From contig VFIW01000006.1 in NCBI GenBank assembly GCA_006386115.1, positions 186,001-250,000 on the forward strand: a DNA stretch of 64,000 nucleotides, read 5' to 3'. The position numbers and the translations under genes are program-made. The DNA comes from Globisporangium splendens (taxonomy: Eukaryota; Oomycota; Peronosporomycetes; Pythiales; Pythiaceae). Position 1 is the first letter of the stretch; every line of letters starts with the position of its first letter. A model generated the notes under the pieces. It did not search any database and had not been told where the DNA came from. It saw nothing but the letters and a program-made list of their open reading frames with translations. Shown one piece after another: positions 22,871 to 33,900 of this stretch.

Positions 22871-23803
22871 ATAGCCATTGAAGCTCATTTCTTGTGGACG
22901 CAAAAGCCACACAAAGTCGACGAGGATCGCAAGACACAGTCCAGAGACGATCATGCGGTGGTCGAAGTGCGATGTCGCATTCATGAAGATCACGATCCCG
23001 ATCGGGACATTGTACCCTGGCGCAGGCGTCGCAGATTCCGACAACATACCGACCAACATGAGTACGCATGCGATCTTTTGCTGGACCGAGACGTGGCGAG
23101 ACACTTGCCGGATGGATCGAATAGCCTGCATGAAGTTTTGGCAGCAGTCTGAGATGTAAAAGTGTAATTTTCCAGAAAAGCTTCGTGGCAGAGCAACAGG
23201 ACGGTGAGGGTGACGGCGATGGTCCGTTGTTGTCGTGTTCATCGTCGTGGACGATGCGATAGGCTGGTCATTGGCCAGCGCATTGTTCTTTGTGCCATCC
23301 TCTGGAGCCTTACGCGGAGTCAGGTACTTTCTAGCTGACAACGGAATATCGGATCTTTGAAGTTGCTGATCGTTGCATCCGTCGCCTTTAGCATCACCGT
23401 GAATATCGTCATCGTCGTCTGCAACCAGAATCTGCCTTTCGCCACAGACCTGCTTGTGCTTCGCGATCGGGAGTCCCTGGGCATGAGCGTCACTTGGCTA
23501 GGGGAACACGAGGTTTCGAGGCGTCGACGCTCTCGGAGTCGCTGTTTTCTTGGGTTGCAGCAGTAGCCCTTCGCCCGCGCGTGCAGAGCGAAGTTGGCTT
23601 TTGAGAGCAGCTTCTCGAGGACTCTCCTCGTTCTTTGCCTCGGTTCTTGCGGATTTCTTGGGATCGTCACTGCCATCTCTCGCAGGTATCGCTGGTGCCG
23701 ATTGTGGGGCTTCAAGTGCGGTCGTGACCGGCTCCACCTGGACAGCAACAGCAGCACTTTCATTGCCAGCGTCACCCGTCTGGTGATCCTGTGGTTGCTC
23801 CAT
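22808..23803 (-). CDS. Putative membrane protein with disordered N-terminus; in-frame stop
   Basis: One minus-strand frame runs from an ATG at 23803 (MEQPQDHQTGDAG) to a stop at 22808, interrupted by one TAG at 23498-23500. The first half is an Ala/Glu/Pro-rich disordered segment. The second has an acidic patch (ADDDDDIHGD), SARKYLTPRK, and three hydrophobic stretches (IACVLMLVGML, VPIGIVIFMNA, MIVSGLCLAILVDFVWLL). The last faintly recalls AGTRAP-type proteins, but I would not name it. The TAG could sit in a 33-nt intron (23509-23477, GT...CAG), unusually short, or mark a pseudogene. The 3' end overlaps the appendage-like frame in another phase. It could be a real gene, a fusion with the appendage domain, or a decaying locus. 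Confidence 0.35.
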
Positions 23804-24607
23804 CTCCGCTTCGACAGGCTGCTGCAAGCTCTCTCACTCGGTCTCCGTGCCACAGGAGCAAGCTGCCAGCGGTGCCGTTGTCGTTTCGCTTCCATCGCCG
23901 TGGTCGTCGGTTGCCCGAAACTCACTTTGTGACAGAAATATCGCGGCAACTTCTCCACTGAAGCGTAGTGAACAGCTTGAACAGCAAGACACAAAAGTGT
24001 CGTGTAAAATGGTCACTGGTGATTTGCAACCCTGATAACAAAGTCTGCCGCATGCATGCATGATTCATTCGTTTAATTCATCACCACAGCAGTAGAGAAA
24101 CAGAAGCCCCGATTCTCATCCAAGGAGCTACCCAGATTGTTGATTGAACCGCGTCGTGTCTCGGAGAAGAAGCATGTTGGTGGCGTTGCTGCACCTAGGA
24201 CAATGCCGCCGAGTTTCGTGTCCGCCGCCACGCTCGAAACATGTCTGTGGATATGAGGCGACGATGCCTTTAAACCCTTGGGCAGCGCGCATGCAAAGTT
24301 CACTTCAGCACTCGCACAAAGGACGCTCTGCCCAGAGGCATGCACAAGCGCATCCGTTTCTTTTGCGTCTTTTTTTGGCTCGCGTCGTTTCGTTCCAATC
24401 TTTGCTCTCTCTTTTGTTTTTTTTCAAAAAAGGCGTTCATAGACATTTTATATCTCATTTTTTGTATGTCAACCCACATCCCATAAGTTCGATTGTTTTG
24501 TGTTTTTTTTTGCTTTTGGCGGGTGCACTTTCTTGCATACCTTTCCCGCCATAGTTGCCATTCGTGCGTCACATCAAATTCGGAGTTGGCGGCGCTGGCT
24601 AAAGAGC
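23804..24607. other. Intergenic region upstream of UBE2S-like gene
   Basis: Holds weak minus-strand frames, including one ending EFRATDDHGDGSETT near 23850 in phase with the membrane-protein frame but separated by a TGA. Poly-T tracts at about 24410-24430 and 24500-24515. No recognisable gene. Confidence 0.4.
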
Positions 24608-25554
24608 ATGGTGCGTTCGCTGCGGCCACACGCTCTCTATGTATATATACATATATCCCCACTCTGCTGCTGACGTGTCTGTGTGTATGCGCGTATCTCT
24701 CTCTACGTTGTCCGTCGCGCGACGATCCGCAGGCCGCTGCGCGAGAGAATTTGCCGCCGCAGGTGATCCAGCGCGTAGCGCGCGAGATCCGTCGGCTGGT
24801 GGTGACGCCGCTCGACGGCATCCGGTACCTCCCGCAGGACGACGAGCAGCTCACGGAGATCCACGTGGAGATCGAGGGTCCCGAGAACACACCGTACGAA
24901 GGTGGCTTCTTCCGGATCAAGCTCGTGCTGTCCGATGGCTTTCCGCAGACGCCACCGCGCGGCGTGTTTCTCACCAAGATCTTCCATCCAAACATCGCGA
25001 CGAATGGCGACATCTGCGTCAACACACTGAAGAAGGACTGGTCGCCGCAGTTGGGTATCGCGCACGTGCTCCAGGTGATCCGGTGCCTACTCATCGTGCC
25101 GTTCCCCGAGAGCTCACTGAACGACGAAGCCGGACGACTGTTTATGGACAGCTATGAGGAATACGCGCGGCGTGCGCGCATCTGGACGGACATCCATGCG
25201 CCGAAGGAATCTGCGAGTCCAAAGCCCGAAGAAGACGAAGCGCAGCGAAGCGGCACGGAGGCGGCAGCAACACCAGACACACAGACGTCCGCAGGACAAA
25301 CCCTTCCTGGTAGTCCATCTAGCAAATCCAAGGAGCTGTCGGACGGCGATGTGGATGAAAAAGCAGCTCCAGCGACTCCGCTGAAGCCCAAGAGCTCGAC
25401 GCTGTTGGCGAAATCCCCAGCAGCAGCCTCTACGACTTCCCAGTCGATCTCTGCGCCATCGTCCGCCAAGAAGCGCACGTCGAGCAACGCCGCGGACATC
25501 GCAGCCTCGCTCAAGAAGAAAAGCACAAAGAAGAAAGGCATCAAGCGACTGTGA
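24608..25554 (+). CDS. UBE2S: Ubiquitin-conjugating enzyme E2 S (UBE2S-like)
   Basis: E2 enzyme of the UBE2S type, which extends K11-linked chains with the anaphase-promoting complex. The main exon begins at 24733 with [15 protein letters not shown], matching the start of human UBE2S. Then come the UBC fold with [30 protein letters not shown] (HPN motif and catalytic Cys), [14 protein letters not shown] and the [12 protein letters not shown] stretch. A Ser/Ala/Glu linker leads to a basic tail ending KKGIKRL, like the LRRL tail by which UBE2S docks on the APC/C. The start is inferred. The ATG at 24608 is followed at once by a GTGCGT donor and spliced in phase 0 to 24733, giving [11 protein letters not shown] longer first exon ([11 protein letters not shown]) is also in phase. 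Reading straight through from 24493 is less likely. Confidence 0.9.
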
Positions 25555-25803
25555 CACGGTTCTTGCCATCTAATGCAACGTAGACTCCTTCTATTTCCCG
25601 CTTCCCCTGTGCTTTCGAGTGCACCAGCTACTATCAGATTACGTCTATCGATACGTATCGTTGCTCGCGTTCTTGCTCTTATGCTGCCGCACGATAGTAT
25701 ACAACCACAAATCGTTAACTCACACTCAAGCATGGATACTATGGAAATGCCTCTCGCTTACTATAAATGCCTCTTTGCTTCTGTTTCTGCTGCTGTGTCT
25801 CGC

Positions 25804-28173
25804 TCATGGAAGCAACAAGTTCTGGTGGATGGTCAAGAACTTCAAAATCACGCCGTTCGTCCAGCCAAAGCCAAATTGCGGGAAATACTCGCCACCGACA
25901 CCGAGGCCACCGACTTCGGTCGCATTGTACTTTTCAAACATCAGCCCCGTTTGCTTCCACGCCGTGAAACTAGTGCGCACCCAGTTGTGCATCAACTCCC
26001 GCGCCAATTCATGCGACTCTTGCGTGTTCACGGCGAGGAGACCTTCAATCACGATATCTTGCTCTGGCGGCCATGCATTTGGGGCATCCCATTGCTGGCC
26101 AGTGAATGTGTTCGTGGTCTGGACGCCACCGACTTGAAGAAGTCCCGAGTCTTGCAGCGCTTGGGTTACTGCCTGCAAGCGCTTCGTGTCGTCTGCGTCA
26201 AACGCCTTGGCCCAAAGCGGAGTGAAGTCCGAGACCGAGGTCACCCTCGAGTGAGCCATCGTTTCCGTATTGAAATCTTTCCACGAGTGGAACTCTTCAC
26301 TCCACAAAATCTCATTCATCGCTTCAAGACGGCGCTCAGCTGCGGATCGGAAATACTGTGCACGATTGGAGTTTCCCAGGTACTCGTGGAACGTCACCAA
26401 ATTCCGTTCCATACGATACATGATCGCATTCAAGTCGACGGGGACGACTGCCGATGTAAACATGGTCTTCATATCAGCCTCTTCGCGGAACCATCGACTG
26501 CTAAAGTCCCAGCCGCTCTCGGCAGCTGCGATGACATCATTGTAGTACATGTCTTTCTTCGATTCTGTGGCCGCAGCATTGCCAGCGTCCATGCCGACCG
26601 TGTGGCCATAAATGGCGGCAGCGACATCAATATCTTCGCGGTACGACTCGGGCCGCGGGTGATTCGCACTCGACGTGTATCGGTTGAGCACATACGTGAC
26701 GTTTCTTGTTTCTCCGTCTTCGCCATGACTCGGTTTCACAATCTCAACGGCATGTCCACCGGGTCCAAGTTGCATCCAAAAGCGGTACTCCTTTTCCAGG
26801 ACCGGCACAGCTGCCTTCAGATATTCTTCATCGTACTCCATTTTCGGCACATTGTTTTTGCCTGTGCGCGCCACGAGTTCGACCATATCCGAGAGCATCG
26901 GCGGCTGCGACCGCGTGAGGTAGTAAATACGTCCTCCGTTCGGTACAAATCCAAACTCCGCAACATACTCGAGCAAGTTGTTGACGATCCCGCGTGCCGT
27001 GAACCTCATGCTGCTTACAATCAGCCCTTGCACGATCCAATAGGAATCCCAATAGTAACTTTCACGGAATCGACCACCAGGCACGATCAGGATATTCTGT
27101 GGACGGCGTAATCGCGGATCAGCAAACGCCTTTGCATGCAAATACGAGCTGCGCACTTTCGTGTTCGGCACGCGGCCGAGTGTGCGCCACAGATGATGCA
27201 GCGAGACTGCCCACTCGCGAAGCCCAGGATCCTGGATGTCGGCAATCATCGGCGGCATCTTGTGCTCCTGATAGTCAAATGGCGTAATTGGACTCAAATC
27301 CGTCCCCGGCGGATCAAAGTGGTCTTCGATGAAGCGACGAAGCATCACATCGTGTGTGAATGTGTGGTCGTCGGGCTGGAACTCGGTCACTGCAAGTTTC
27401 CGCTGCTGGAAATCCATAATGATGTCAAAGGGACTGCTGTTTGTCTTGATCGGCATGTCGACGAAGTGTTTGCTGTCCGAATACACATTCGCCATCTGCA
27501 CGGCATGGAGAATCGGTCCTCGACAGTAAATGTCCATCACACGTTCTGTTTCTGCATCAGCACGCAATTCGGTTTCTCGCGGCGATGTAAACGGTGGCAG
27601 CACTTCAGCCAATTTCGTGGTCGTCGCGGGATCGGTTTGAAACTTGCTGGCTGGTACGATAGCCTTCTTCTTCGCTGCCGACGACTGTGCATCCAGATTC
27701 CTGCTGGACGCGTTCAACATCTTCACTGACGGCAGTGCATACATCCACAGAATGAAGCTCAAAAGCGCCGCGACGACGATCATGACCGTTTTCTTATGAC
27801 GTCTCATTGTCGACAGCAGCGTCCGACGACCCACGCGCACACGGTACCCCATGCGCGTCTCCTGTCCGCAGCGGTCGCCCATTTTCGGACACAAGCAAAT
27901 CTCCTCTTCGTTAAGCGACATGTCTCCTTTGGTCGAACTGTCGATGGTGTTCTTCTCCATCAGCATCTGGAGCTGATCTTCCCACTGCAGACTCTTGATC
28001 CAGCACTCTCGCTCTGCCGCATCCTCGTCCGCCATCGCGTGCTTTGGCGGCACGGTCGTGGTCTCGAACGCATTCTCTCCCACGTCGATGCATTCGCGAT
28101 TGTTGCTGTTGTCACCATTGCAATCAGCCATGCGCGGCGACTGCGGTGGTGTGAACGAATACGACGGCGGCAT
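25804..28173 (-). CDS. Trehalase (GH37), membrane-anchored
   Basis: Family GH37 trehalase, hydrolysing trehalose to two glucose. The 789-aa form from the ATG at 28173 (MPPSYSFTPPQSP) is preferred; the frame stays open to 28518 but that part is Arg/Ser/Cys-rich and unlike a conserved N-terminus. The N-terminus is cytosolic, with one membrane anchor at about residues 126-148 (MIVVAALLSFILWMYAL) followed by the catalytic domain. This is the layout of a type II membrane protein with an external enzyme. GH37 signature 1, PGGRFRESYYWDSYW, is at about 363-377. Signature 2, QQWDAPNAWPP, is at about 691-701. VPNGGRIYYLTRSQPP and the C-terminal GEYFPQFGFGWTNG also fit. Intronless. It lies on the same strand as TFIIS and the TPS-TPP gene. 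Likely role: use of external or wall-space trehalose. Confidence 0.93.
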   Translation of the reverse strand: MPPSYSFTPPQSPRMADCNGDNSNNRECIDVGENAFETTTVPPKHAMADEDAAERECWIKSLQWEDQLQMLMEKNTIDSSTKGDMSLNEEEICLCPKMGDRCGQETRMGYRVRVGRRTLLSTMRRHKKTVMIVVAALLSFILWMYALPSVKMLNASSRNLDAQSSAAKKKAIVPASKFQTDPATTTKLAEVLPPFTSPRETELRADAETERVMDIYCRGPILHAVQMANVYSDSKHFVDMPIKTNSSPFDIIMDFQQRKLAVTEFQPDDHTFTHDVMLRRFIEDHFDPPGTDLSPITPFDYQEHKMPPMIADIQDPGLREWAVSLHHLWRTLGRVPNTKVRSSYLHAKAFADPRLRRPQNILIVPGGRFRESYYWDSYWIVQGLIVSSMRFTARGIVNNLLEYVAEFGFVPNGGRIYYLTRSQPPMLSDMVELVARTGKNNVPKMEYDEEYLKAAVPVLEKEYRFWMQLGPGGHAVEIVKPSHGEDGETRNVTYVLNRYTSSANHPRPESYREDIDVAAAIYGHTVGMDAGNAAATESKKDMYYNDVIAAAESGWDFSSRWFREEADMKTMFTSAVVPVDLNAIMYRMERNLVTFHEYLGNSNRAQYFRSAAERRLEAMNEILWSEEFHSWKDFNTETMAHSRVTSVSDFTPLWAKAFDADDTKRLQAVTQALQDSGLLQVGGVQTTNTFTGQQWDAPNAWPPEQDIVIEGLLAVNTQESHELARELMHNWVRTSFTAWKQTGLMFEKYNATEVGGLGVGGEYFPQFGFGWTNGVILKFLTIHQNLLLP

Positions 28174-28998
28174 CGGACACGAACGAGGATGACGAGGAGC
28201 AGCAGAAGCACAGCTGGAGGCTTCGCTAGCAGCAGACGCACGGAACGCAGGGGGACTGCTTCGACTTCGACTGGGTCGCTTCCGCCTCCGGGACGTCGAG
28301 AGGTCTGGACACGTGAGCGCAATTGTAATAATGATCGAGAGAGAGCGTCCGCACCAGCACAGGCAGGAGGCACGGAAGCGCACAACAAGATGGAAGGAAG
28401 GGGTGCGGAGGCACAACGAGCTGCTCCTCAGTGGATGGATGGAGGACAATGGAGCGAGCGGAATGGCGCGGACAAGTGGCGCCGAATGCAGTTGGACTAA
28501 ATGGTGCAATGCGCGCATTGAAGTTGTCGCTGTCGCCTGCTGTTAAAAGAGACAAAACACAAAGAGTGACCGTGGCAAGTTGAACCTCCAACGATCCGAT
28601 ATCCTGTATACATGAAAAGGAACGGAAGCTGTATTCGTTTGGTCAACGCATGATTAACAAACTGTATAAAATAATACACTTGTGCTTTTATATATATATA
28701 TGCGCGCGATCCTTGAATGACCTTTTGTGGGGGTCGCATCTTGGTGGGCGACAAGGAGCTGCTCGTGCGACAGCAAGTGGCCAAAATGGAGCAGCCCCTG
28801 TCGCCCTGTGCAACTAAAGATACGGGGGGCGTGTGAGACGCAGACGCAGAGAAAAAAGAAAAAGAAACAGGATTTCGACTGAAGAACACAAGGAGGCGGT
28901 GACTGCGGACGCGTCGATCGCGCGCGTCAAAAGAACCAATCGTCAACCACCGCGACCCAATGCGCCGATCGTCATCGTCATGCGAATATCCACACGTC
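28174..28998. other. Intergenic region between trehalase and TFIIS
   Basis: Includes the open but probably non-coding 5' extension of the trehalase frame, a possible 5' UTR intron acceptor (CACGTGTCCAG) near 28300, and a short TATATA tract at about 28690-28701. No other gene. Confidence 0.5.
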
Positions 28999-29982
28999 TT
29001 AGCATTTCCAGCGGTTGCCGCAATTATGGCATTGCACAAACACCGTCATCGGTTCATCAGCACTGCGCGTCTGTTTCTGTGTGTTACTCGTCTTCGTGGA
29101 CTTGCAGCGCCCGCACGTGAACAGCCCCTTGGCGTTCTCGATACCGCACTGTTTGTTGATCTTGTCCTCATTCGCATCCGCCCAGTCCAGACGCGCGCGC
29201 TGGAACGCGTCGTCGCGCAATTTCAAAATCTCGTTGCGTTTCTCTTCGGTCGCGAGCTCGTCGGCGCTCATGTTGATCAACTGCTCGGCGCTCACGGCAT
29301 CTTGCAGCAGATCTTCACGTAGTGGCGAATTCTTTTTCAAATTAAACGACAATTGACGGAATTTCGCAGTGTAGTCCTTCTTGTTTTCGCCCGGGTATCC
29401 CATATTGAACATCCGCGCCATGGACACTTCGATCGCTGTCGCGATCTCCTCGGGGTCGCCGCCTTCCGACGCCTGTAGAATCTCTTTCAATTTTGTTCGC
29501 ACGGTCGCGCGCACTTTATCGAGACCCGCTGGAATAAATGGTCCACGCGAAGTCAGGCGCGGCGCTGGCGCTGGTCGTGGAGCTGGTGGCGGCGTGGCCA
29601 CCACAGACTTGGCACCGTTACTGGACGACGATGTCGAGCTGACGCTCTTCTTCGGTATTCTGTCACCATCAGACGACGACGTGCCAGACGACTTGCGCTC
29701 GAGCGTTGGCGTCGACGACCCGCTGCTTCCCGCGGCGGGCTTTGGCGACAAAGCCATGGACTTCCACGATTTCACGAGCAGTTTGGCTTGGTTCGCAATC
29801 TTCTCGTTCTCGTGCTTGCGCATCTTGCCGACCGTGTGGCCGAGCTTCGTCTCCTTGAGGATACCGTACGTGATCGTGGTCTTCTCCAGCGTGCGCAGCA
29901 CGTCGAGCACCTCGCCGGCGTCCGTCGAGTCGCCGCGGTTGAATTTCAGGAGGCGCACGTGCAGTTCCTTGGCCACTTCCAT
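28999..29982 (-). CDS. Transcription elongation factor TFIIS
   Basis: TFIIS (S-II), which rescues backtracked RNA polymerase II by stimulating transcript cleavage. Predicted 327 aa from the ATG at 29982 (MEVAKELHVRLLKF); a further in-frame ATG at 30099 gives an extension outside the family. Domain I (LW/TFIIS N-terminal) covers about residues 1-80, with DVLRTLEKTTITYGILKETKLGHTVGKMRKH. A Ser/Ala linker follows, then domain II with RTKLKEIL, AISVSMA-like ATAIEVSMARMFNM and KDYTAKFRQLSFNLK. Domain III is the zinc ribbon, with CGRC, QKQTRSADEPMTVFVQC and CGNRWKC. It retains the invariant RSADEP hairpin whose acidic pair reaches the polymerase active site. Single exon. It lies between the trehalase and TPS-TPP genes. 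Confidence 0.97.
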   Translation of the reverse strand: MEVAKELHVRLLKFNRGDSTDAGEVLDVLRTLEKTTITYGILKETKLGHTVGKMRKHENEKIANQAKLLVKSWKSMALSPKPAAGSSGSSTPTLERKSSGTSSSDGDRIPKKSVSSTSSSSNGAKSVVATPPPAPRPAPAPRLTSRGPFIPAGLDKVRATVRTKLKEILQASEGGDPEEIATAIEVSMARMFNMGYPGENKKDYTAKFRQLSFNLKKNSPLREDLLQDAVSAEQLINMSADELATEEKRNEILKLRDDAFQRARLDWADANEDKINKQCGIENAKGLFTCGRCKSTKTSNTQKQTRSADEPMTVFVQCHNCGNRWKC

Positions 29983-30914
29983 GGTGTTTGGTTCCTTGTA
30001 GGACAGGATGGAGTGAAGTGGGCGGATGGACAGTAGAATGAGGAAGAGGGAGGGATCGCGTCCGTCGGTGTGCTGCTGCTGCTGGTCGCTCGGCGCCACT
30101 CAATCGGAACACGCGGAGCTCTTCGTGGCGCTTTGCGACGTTCTCGTATTTTCGACTGGCAGGAAGCGTCAAAGAGCCCTCTCCTTGCATTTTGGCGTGA
30201 TCGGGAAACACAAAGAGGCTATTTTATGTAATTAATTCGATAGTCTGCATCTGCTTTCGGAATAAACCAACTGACATATTCGTTTAGAGAGGGTTTGTTG
30301 ATGATGTAAGAGATGTGTGTCAGTTAAGTTTCGGATTGCATGGGGAACGCGAACTTAATGTTGAAAGCAATGCCAACAGCCACAGAAACTGGACCATGGA
30401 GACCAGCTTCTTGGATTGCTTATCCCCTCCAGGACGGACAGAAACCCCACCATTTATTGATGCTGCATTGCGCCGCTCATTTGTAGGCTGCATGAAGAAT
30501 TAAGCGGATATTTTCAGTGTGCTGATCAATAAACGAACGCAGCGCGGTGAAGATGCAATGATTTTGATTGGAATAGATGGGATCCAACGTCAGGTGGCCA
30601 CTTTGCAGAAGTTGTCCTGAGGTTCTTTTCACTCCTGTTGCTCTCTTACCCTCTCTCTTCCATTTGTGATTGAGGCTCTGCTTTCGTTCTGTTTGTTTGA
30701 ATATGTGTGTCGACGTGCTGTTTCTTCTAACCTTCCGCGGTCTCACCACCCCACGCTTGCCGTTAAGATAGTCAAAGTCTAATAATGTGTTGTTGCGGTC
30801 GACTCGTAATGCGGTGTGCTGTCATTGAGCGCAGTCAGCTAAAAACACAACAAAGGAAGAACCATGTCAGAGCCATTGCGACTTCTAATCACGAACACAA
30901 TATATACAAACACA
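29983..30914. other. Intergenic region between TFIIS and TPS-TPP
   Basis: About 930 bases: promoter and 5' UTR of TFIIS and 3' region of the TPS-TPP gene. Frames here are short and unrecognised. Confidence 0.5.
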
Positions 30915-33900
30915 TCATACCTCGTCATTCGAGCGTTTGCCAAGAGTATAGAGCAATTCTTCGACGTCATCGACATTGTTCAGGTACAAGTGCGCATGAC
31001 TCGGTTTCTTCCCGACGGTGCACGTGAACAAGTGGTGTAAAGAGCCCTCGTTCGACGTTGGCGGCGAGTCCATCGCGTTCTTCATCATCGCGCGACCATG
31101 AACACTCTCCTCGGATCGTTCGGCGTAGTAGTCATAGATCGATTTGAACATGCTCTCGTCGGTCGTGTCGTCACCAATGCAAAAAAGGAAATCTGGATGG
31201 TCACGGTTGATACCCGCGTCTTGGCTCAAGATCTGGCGTGCGACGACACCCTTGTTCAAACCCTCGGGCACGATCTCGAGCAGCCCCTTCTTACGGACAA
31301 TGTTTACTGGGTGGTCTCGCAGCACTTCTTCCAGGTCGCTCTGCAGCGAATTCGCCTGCAATAATCCCCACTCCGGATCCGTCGAACGAAAGTTCCACGC
31401 AATGCTCTGCTCCATGTATCGCAATACGCTTCCATTTGTTCTTGTGCAGTACACTTTCAAAATCGGATCCACGACTTCGCGGATGACACGCCAGTCAAAT
31501 TTGAAGTTGTGATGATGCCAATGACGCTCTTCCGCACTGCTCGAGGTATTGACTCCAGCGCGGTTCGCCTTTGCCCACGAGTACAAAGCACCATTCTCTG
31601 CAGCGAGTCCGAGACCGCGAATGTGGCCCACAGCAGTGGTCAAGTTCCGCTGGCTGAGACCGCTGACAACGAAGACCGTGTTGCGAGGGTCGCTGGTCAG
31701 CATCTGCAACGCCTCAATCATGCGTGGAGACGGCAGTTTGCCGGTCACAGCAGTGAAATCCTTCTTGACATACATCGACATGTTCTCGCGCGCAATGATC
31801 GTACCGCCATAATCAAGTAAGAAAACACGGCGCTGGGACGAATTGTAGGCTTCGAGGACGCGCTGGATGTTGAGTTGCTTGAAATCCGAGCGCTGACCAA
31901 CGCGGAGCACGTGCGACCGACCAATTTCCATGTCCATGTACTCCATATCTGTGTATTCTTCATCGCCCTCTTCGTTTTCTGTTGCTTCTTGGAGAACAGA
32001 GAGCACCTGTTTTGTCCAGTTTGCTGCTGGTTGGTTTGTAATGTACGGCAGATCACGCGCACGTCGACCAAGTCGCTCTTCTTCGCTCATCGTGAGCGCA
32101 TGGTCGAGCGCATTCACGACTTCTGTAATGTTCCATGGGTTCACGCGAAGCGCGCCATTCAAAATGCAGCAGCACGCCGAAAACTCGCTCAAGATCACGA
32201 CTCCTGGTCGACTGCCCGGGTTCACACCCTTCGCGAACACGTACTCCAATGGTTTCAGGTTCAACCCTTCACGAATCGACGTCACCATGAGGATATCACA
32301 CGCAAGCCACATAATGATGCGCTCGCGCAGCGACAGACTAGACACCGATTCTTCGTAATCAATCACGTCGGGACCATGCTGCTCCGTGATTCGCTTCACC
32401 AGTTGCCGGATTTCGCTGCTGCTGTATTTCTGGTCACCCTCGCGCGAGTTGGTCAAGTGGCATCGCTGCACGAGCACGAGCTTGTCTTTCCACGACGTGC
32501 ACGTGCTGAAGAATTGCTCGAACGCGAGCAGTTTCAGCGGGATGCCACTAAGGCGTTGGCACACGTCAATCCCACCAAGCAGGATCTTGCCAGCATGCTT
32601 CTCGCGGATTCTTTTCGCCGCTTCATGCACTTCCGGGTCTGCGAGTACGTCTCGAATCGCCGTGTTCTCAATACCGACATGGCTGATTGTGATCACCACG
32701 TTGCGGCCCTTGTAGTCGACACCGAGGTTTCCGCCACGACGCGATTGGTACGTCAGTCCAAGGAACCGCTTGCAGGCGTTCAGGAAATGACGCGCGTGGT
32801 CAAACGAGTGGAAACCGACGACATCGACATCCAACACGCCTTCCAAAAGTTGAGGTCCATGGGAGAGCTCGCGGAAAATCTCGGACGTTGGGAACGGCAC
32901 GTGCAGAAAAAACACCATCGACGGACGCTTCATGGCTTTCTCCTTGCACAGCGAAGCCAAGTATGATGGGAACAGCAGCAAATGGTAGTCATGAACCCAC
33001 ACCGTGTCGTTCTTGCCGCACATGTCACCGACGCACTTTGCGAGCAGCGAGTTCACCTGTTTGTACGCGCTCCACCACTTGCCGTTGTTGCGATCTTCTT
33101 TCCACTGAATCACCTCAGCGCCATCCCACACCGACGTATAAATATCTAAAATATCAACGTTATGGAACATCGGCCACAATTTGTTCTTGCAGTACCCTTG
33201 GTAGTGGTTCGCCGCCAGCTCGCGGTCGATAAACACCGGGATGCAGTCCATTTGAGAAAGCACCTCCGTGATTTCCCGCTTGTCGTCTTCCGACAGATCT
33301 TCCAAATCGTCACGCGCTTGGTGCGTCACGCAGCCGACCCAGCGCACGCACATCGACTCGGCGATCGATCCTTCGCTTCGCGAGATCAGACTGTCGCGGT
33401 TCCAAGCCGCCGACCACGAACCATCCACGGGCGACTTGGTGAGTTTCACAGGCAGGTGGTAGCACACCAAGAACAGCGTCGCCAACGGATCTGGACGGTA
33501 ATTCGACGGTATATACCGCTTGTATCGCGATTGGAGCTTGGTTTGACGGAGAAACTGCGACGCCGTTCGAGACAACGACGGGGGTGCTGACGGGACGTCG
33601 GTCGCTGCTGTCGCCATGGCTTCTTGGGCCTCAAAATCCGTTCGTGGAGGTTCTTTCCGACGCTCGTACTCCACCGAGCGATCGCGCACGTCGCCGGTTT
33701 TCACGAGCTGCAGGTCGCTGTCGTAGATGCCAAACTCTTCCAACACCGTCATCTCGCGTCCCTCAGGGACAAGCACGCGCTCGGATTCAATGGGTTCCCA
33801 CGAACTAAACACGCCACCGGCAAAGAGCGCAAACATGTACTGATGCGGCACGCCACGCGGCAAGATCAACGGCTTTACGGTTGTCCAGTACGGGTACTGC

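Noticed and set aside
25573..27111. 512-codon plus-strand open frame antisense to trehalase
   Set aside because: The opposite strand encodes a clear GH37 enzyme with both signatures; this frame shows no domain.
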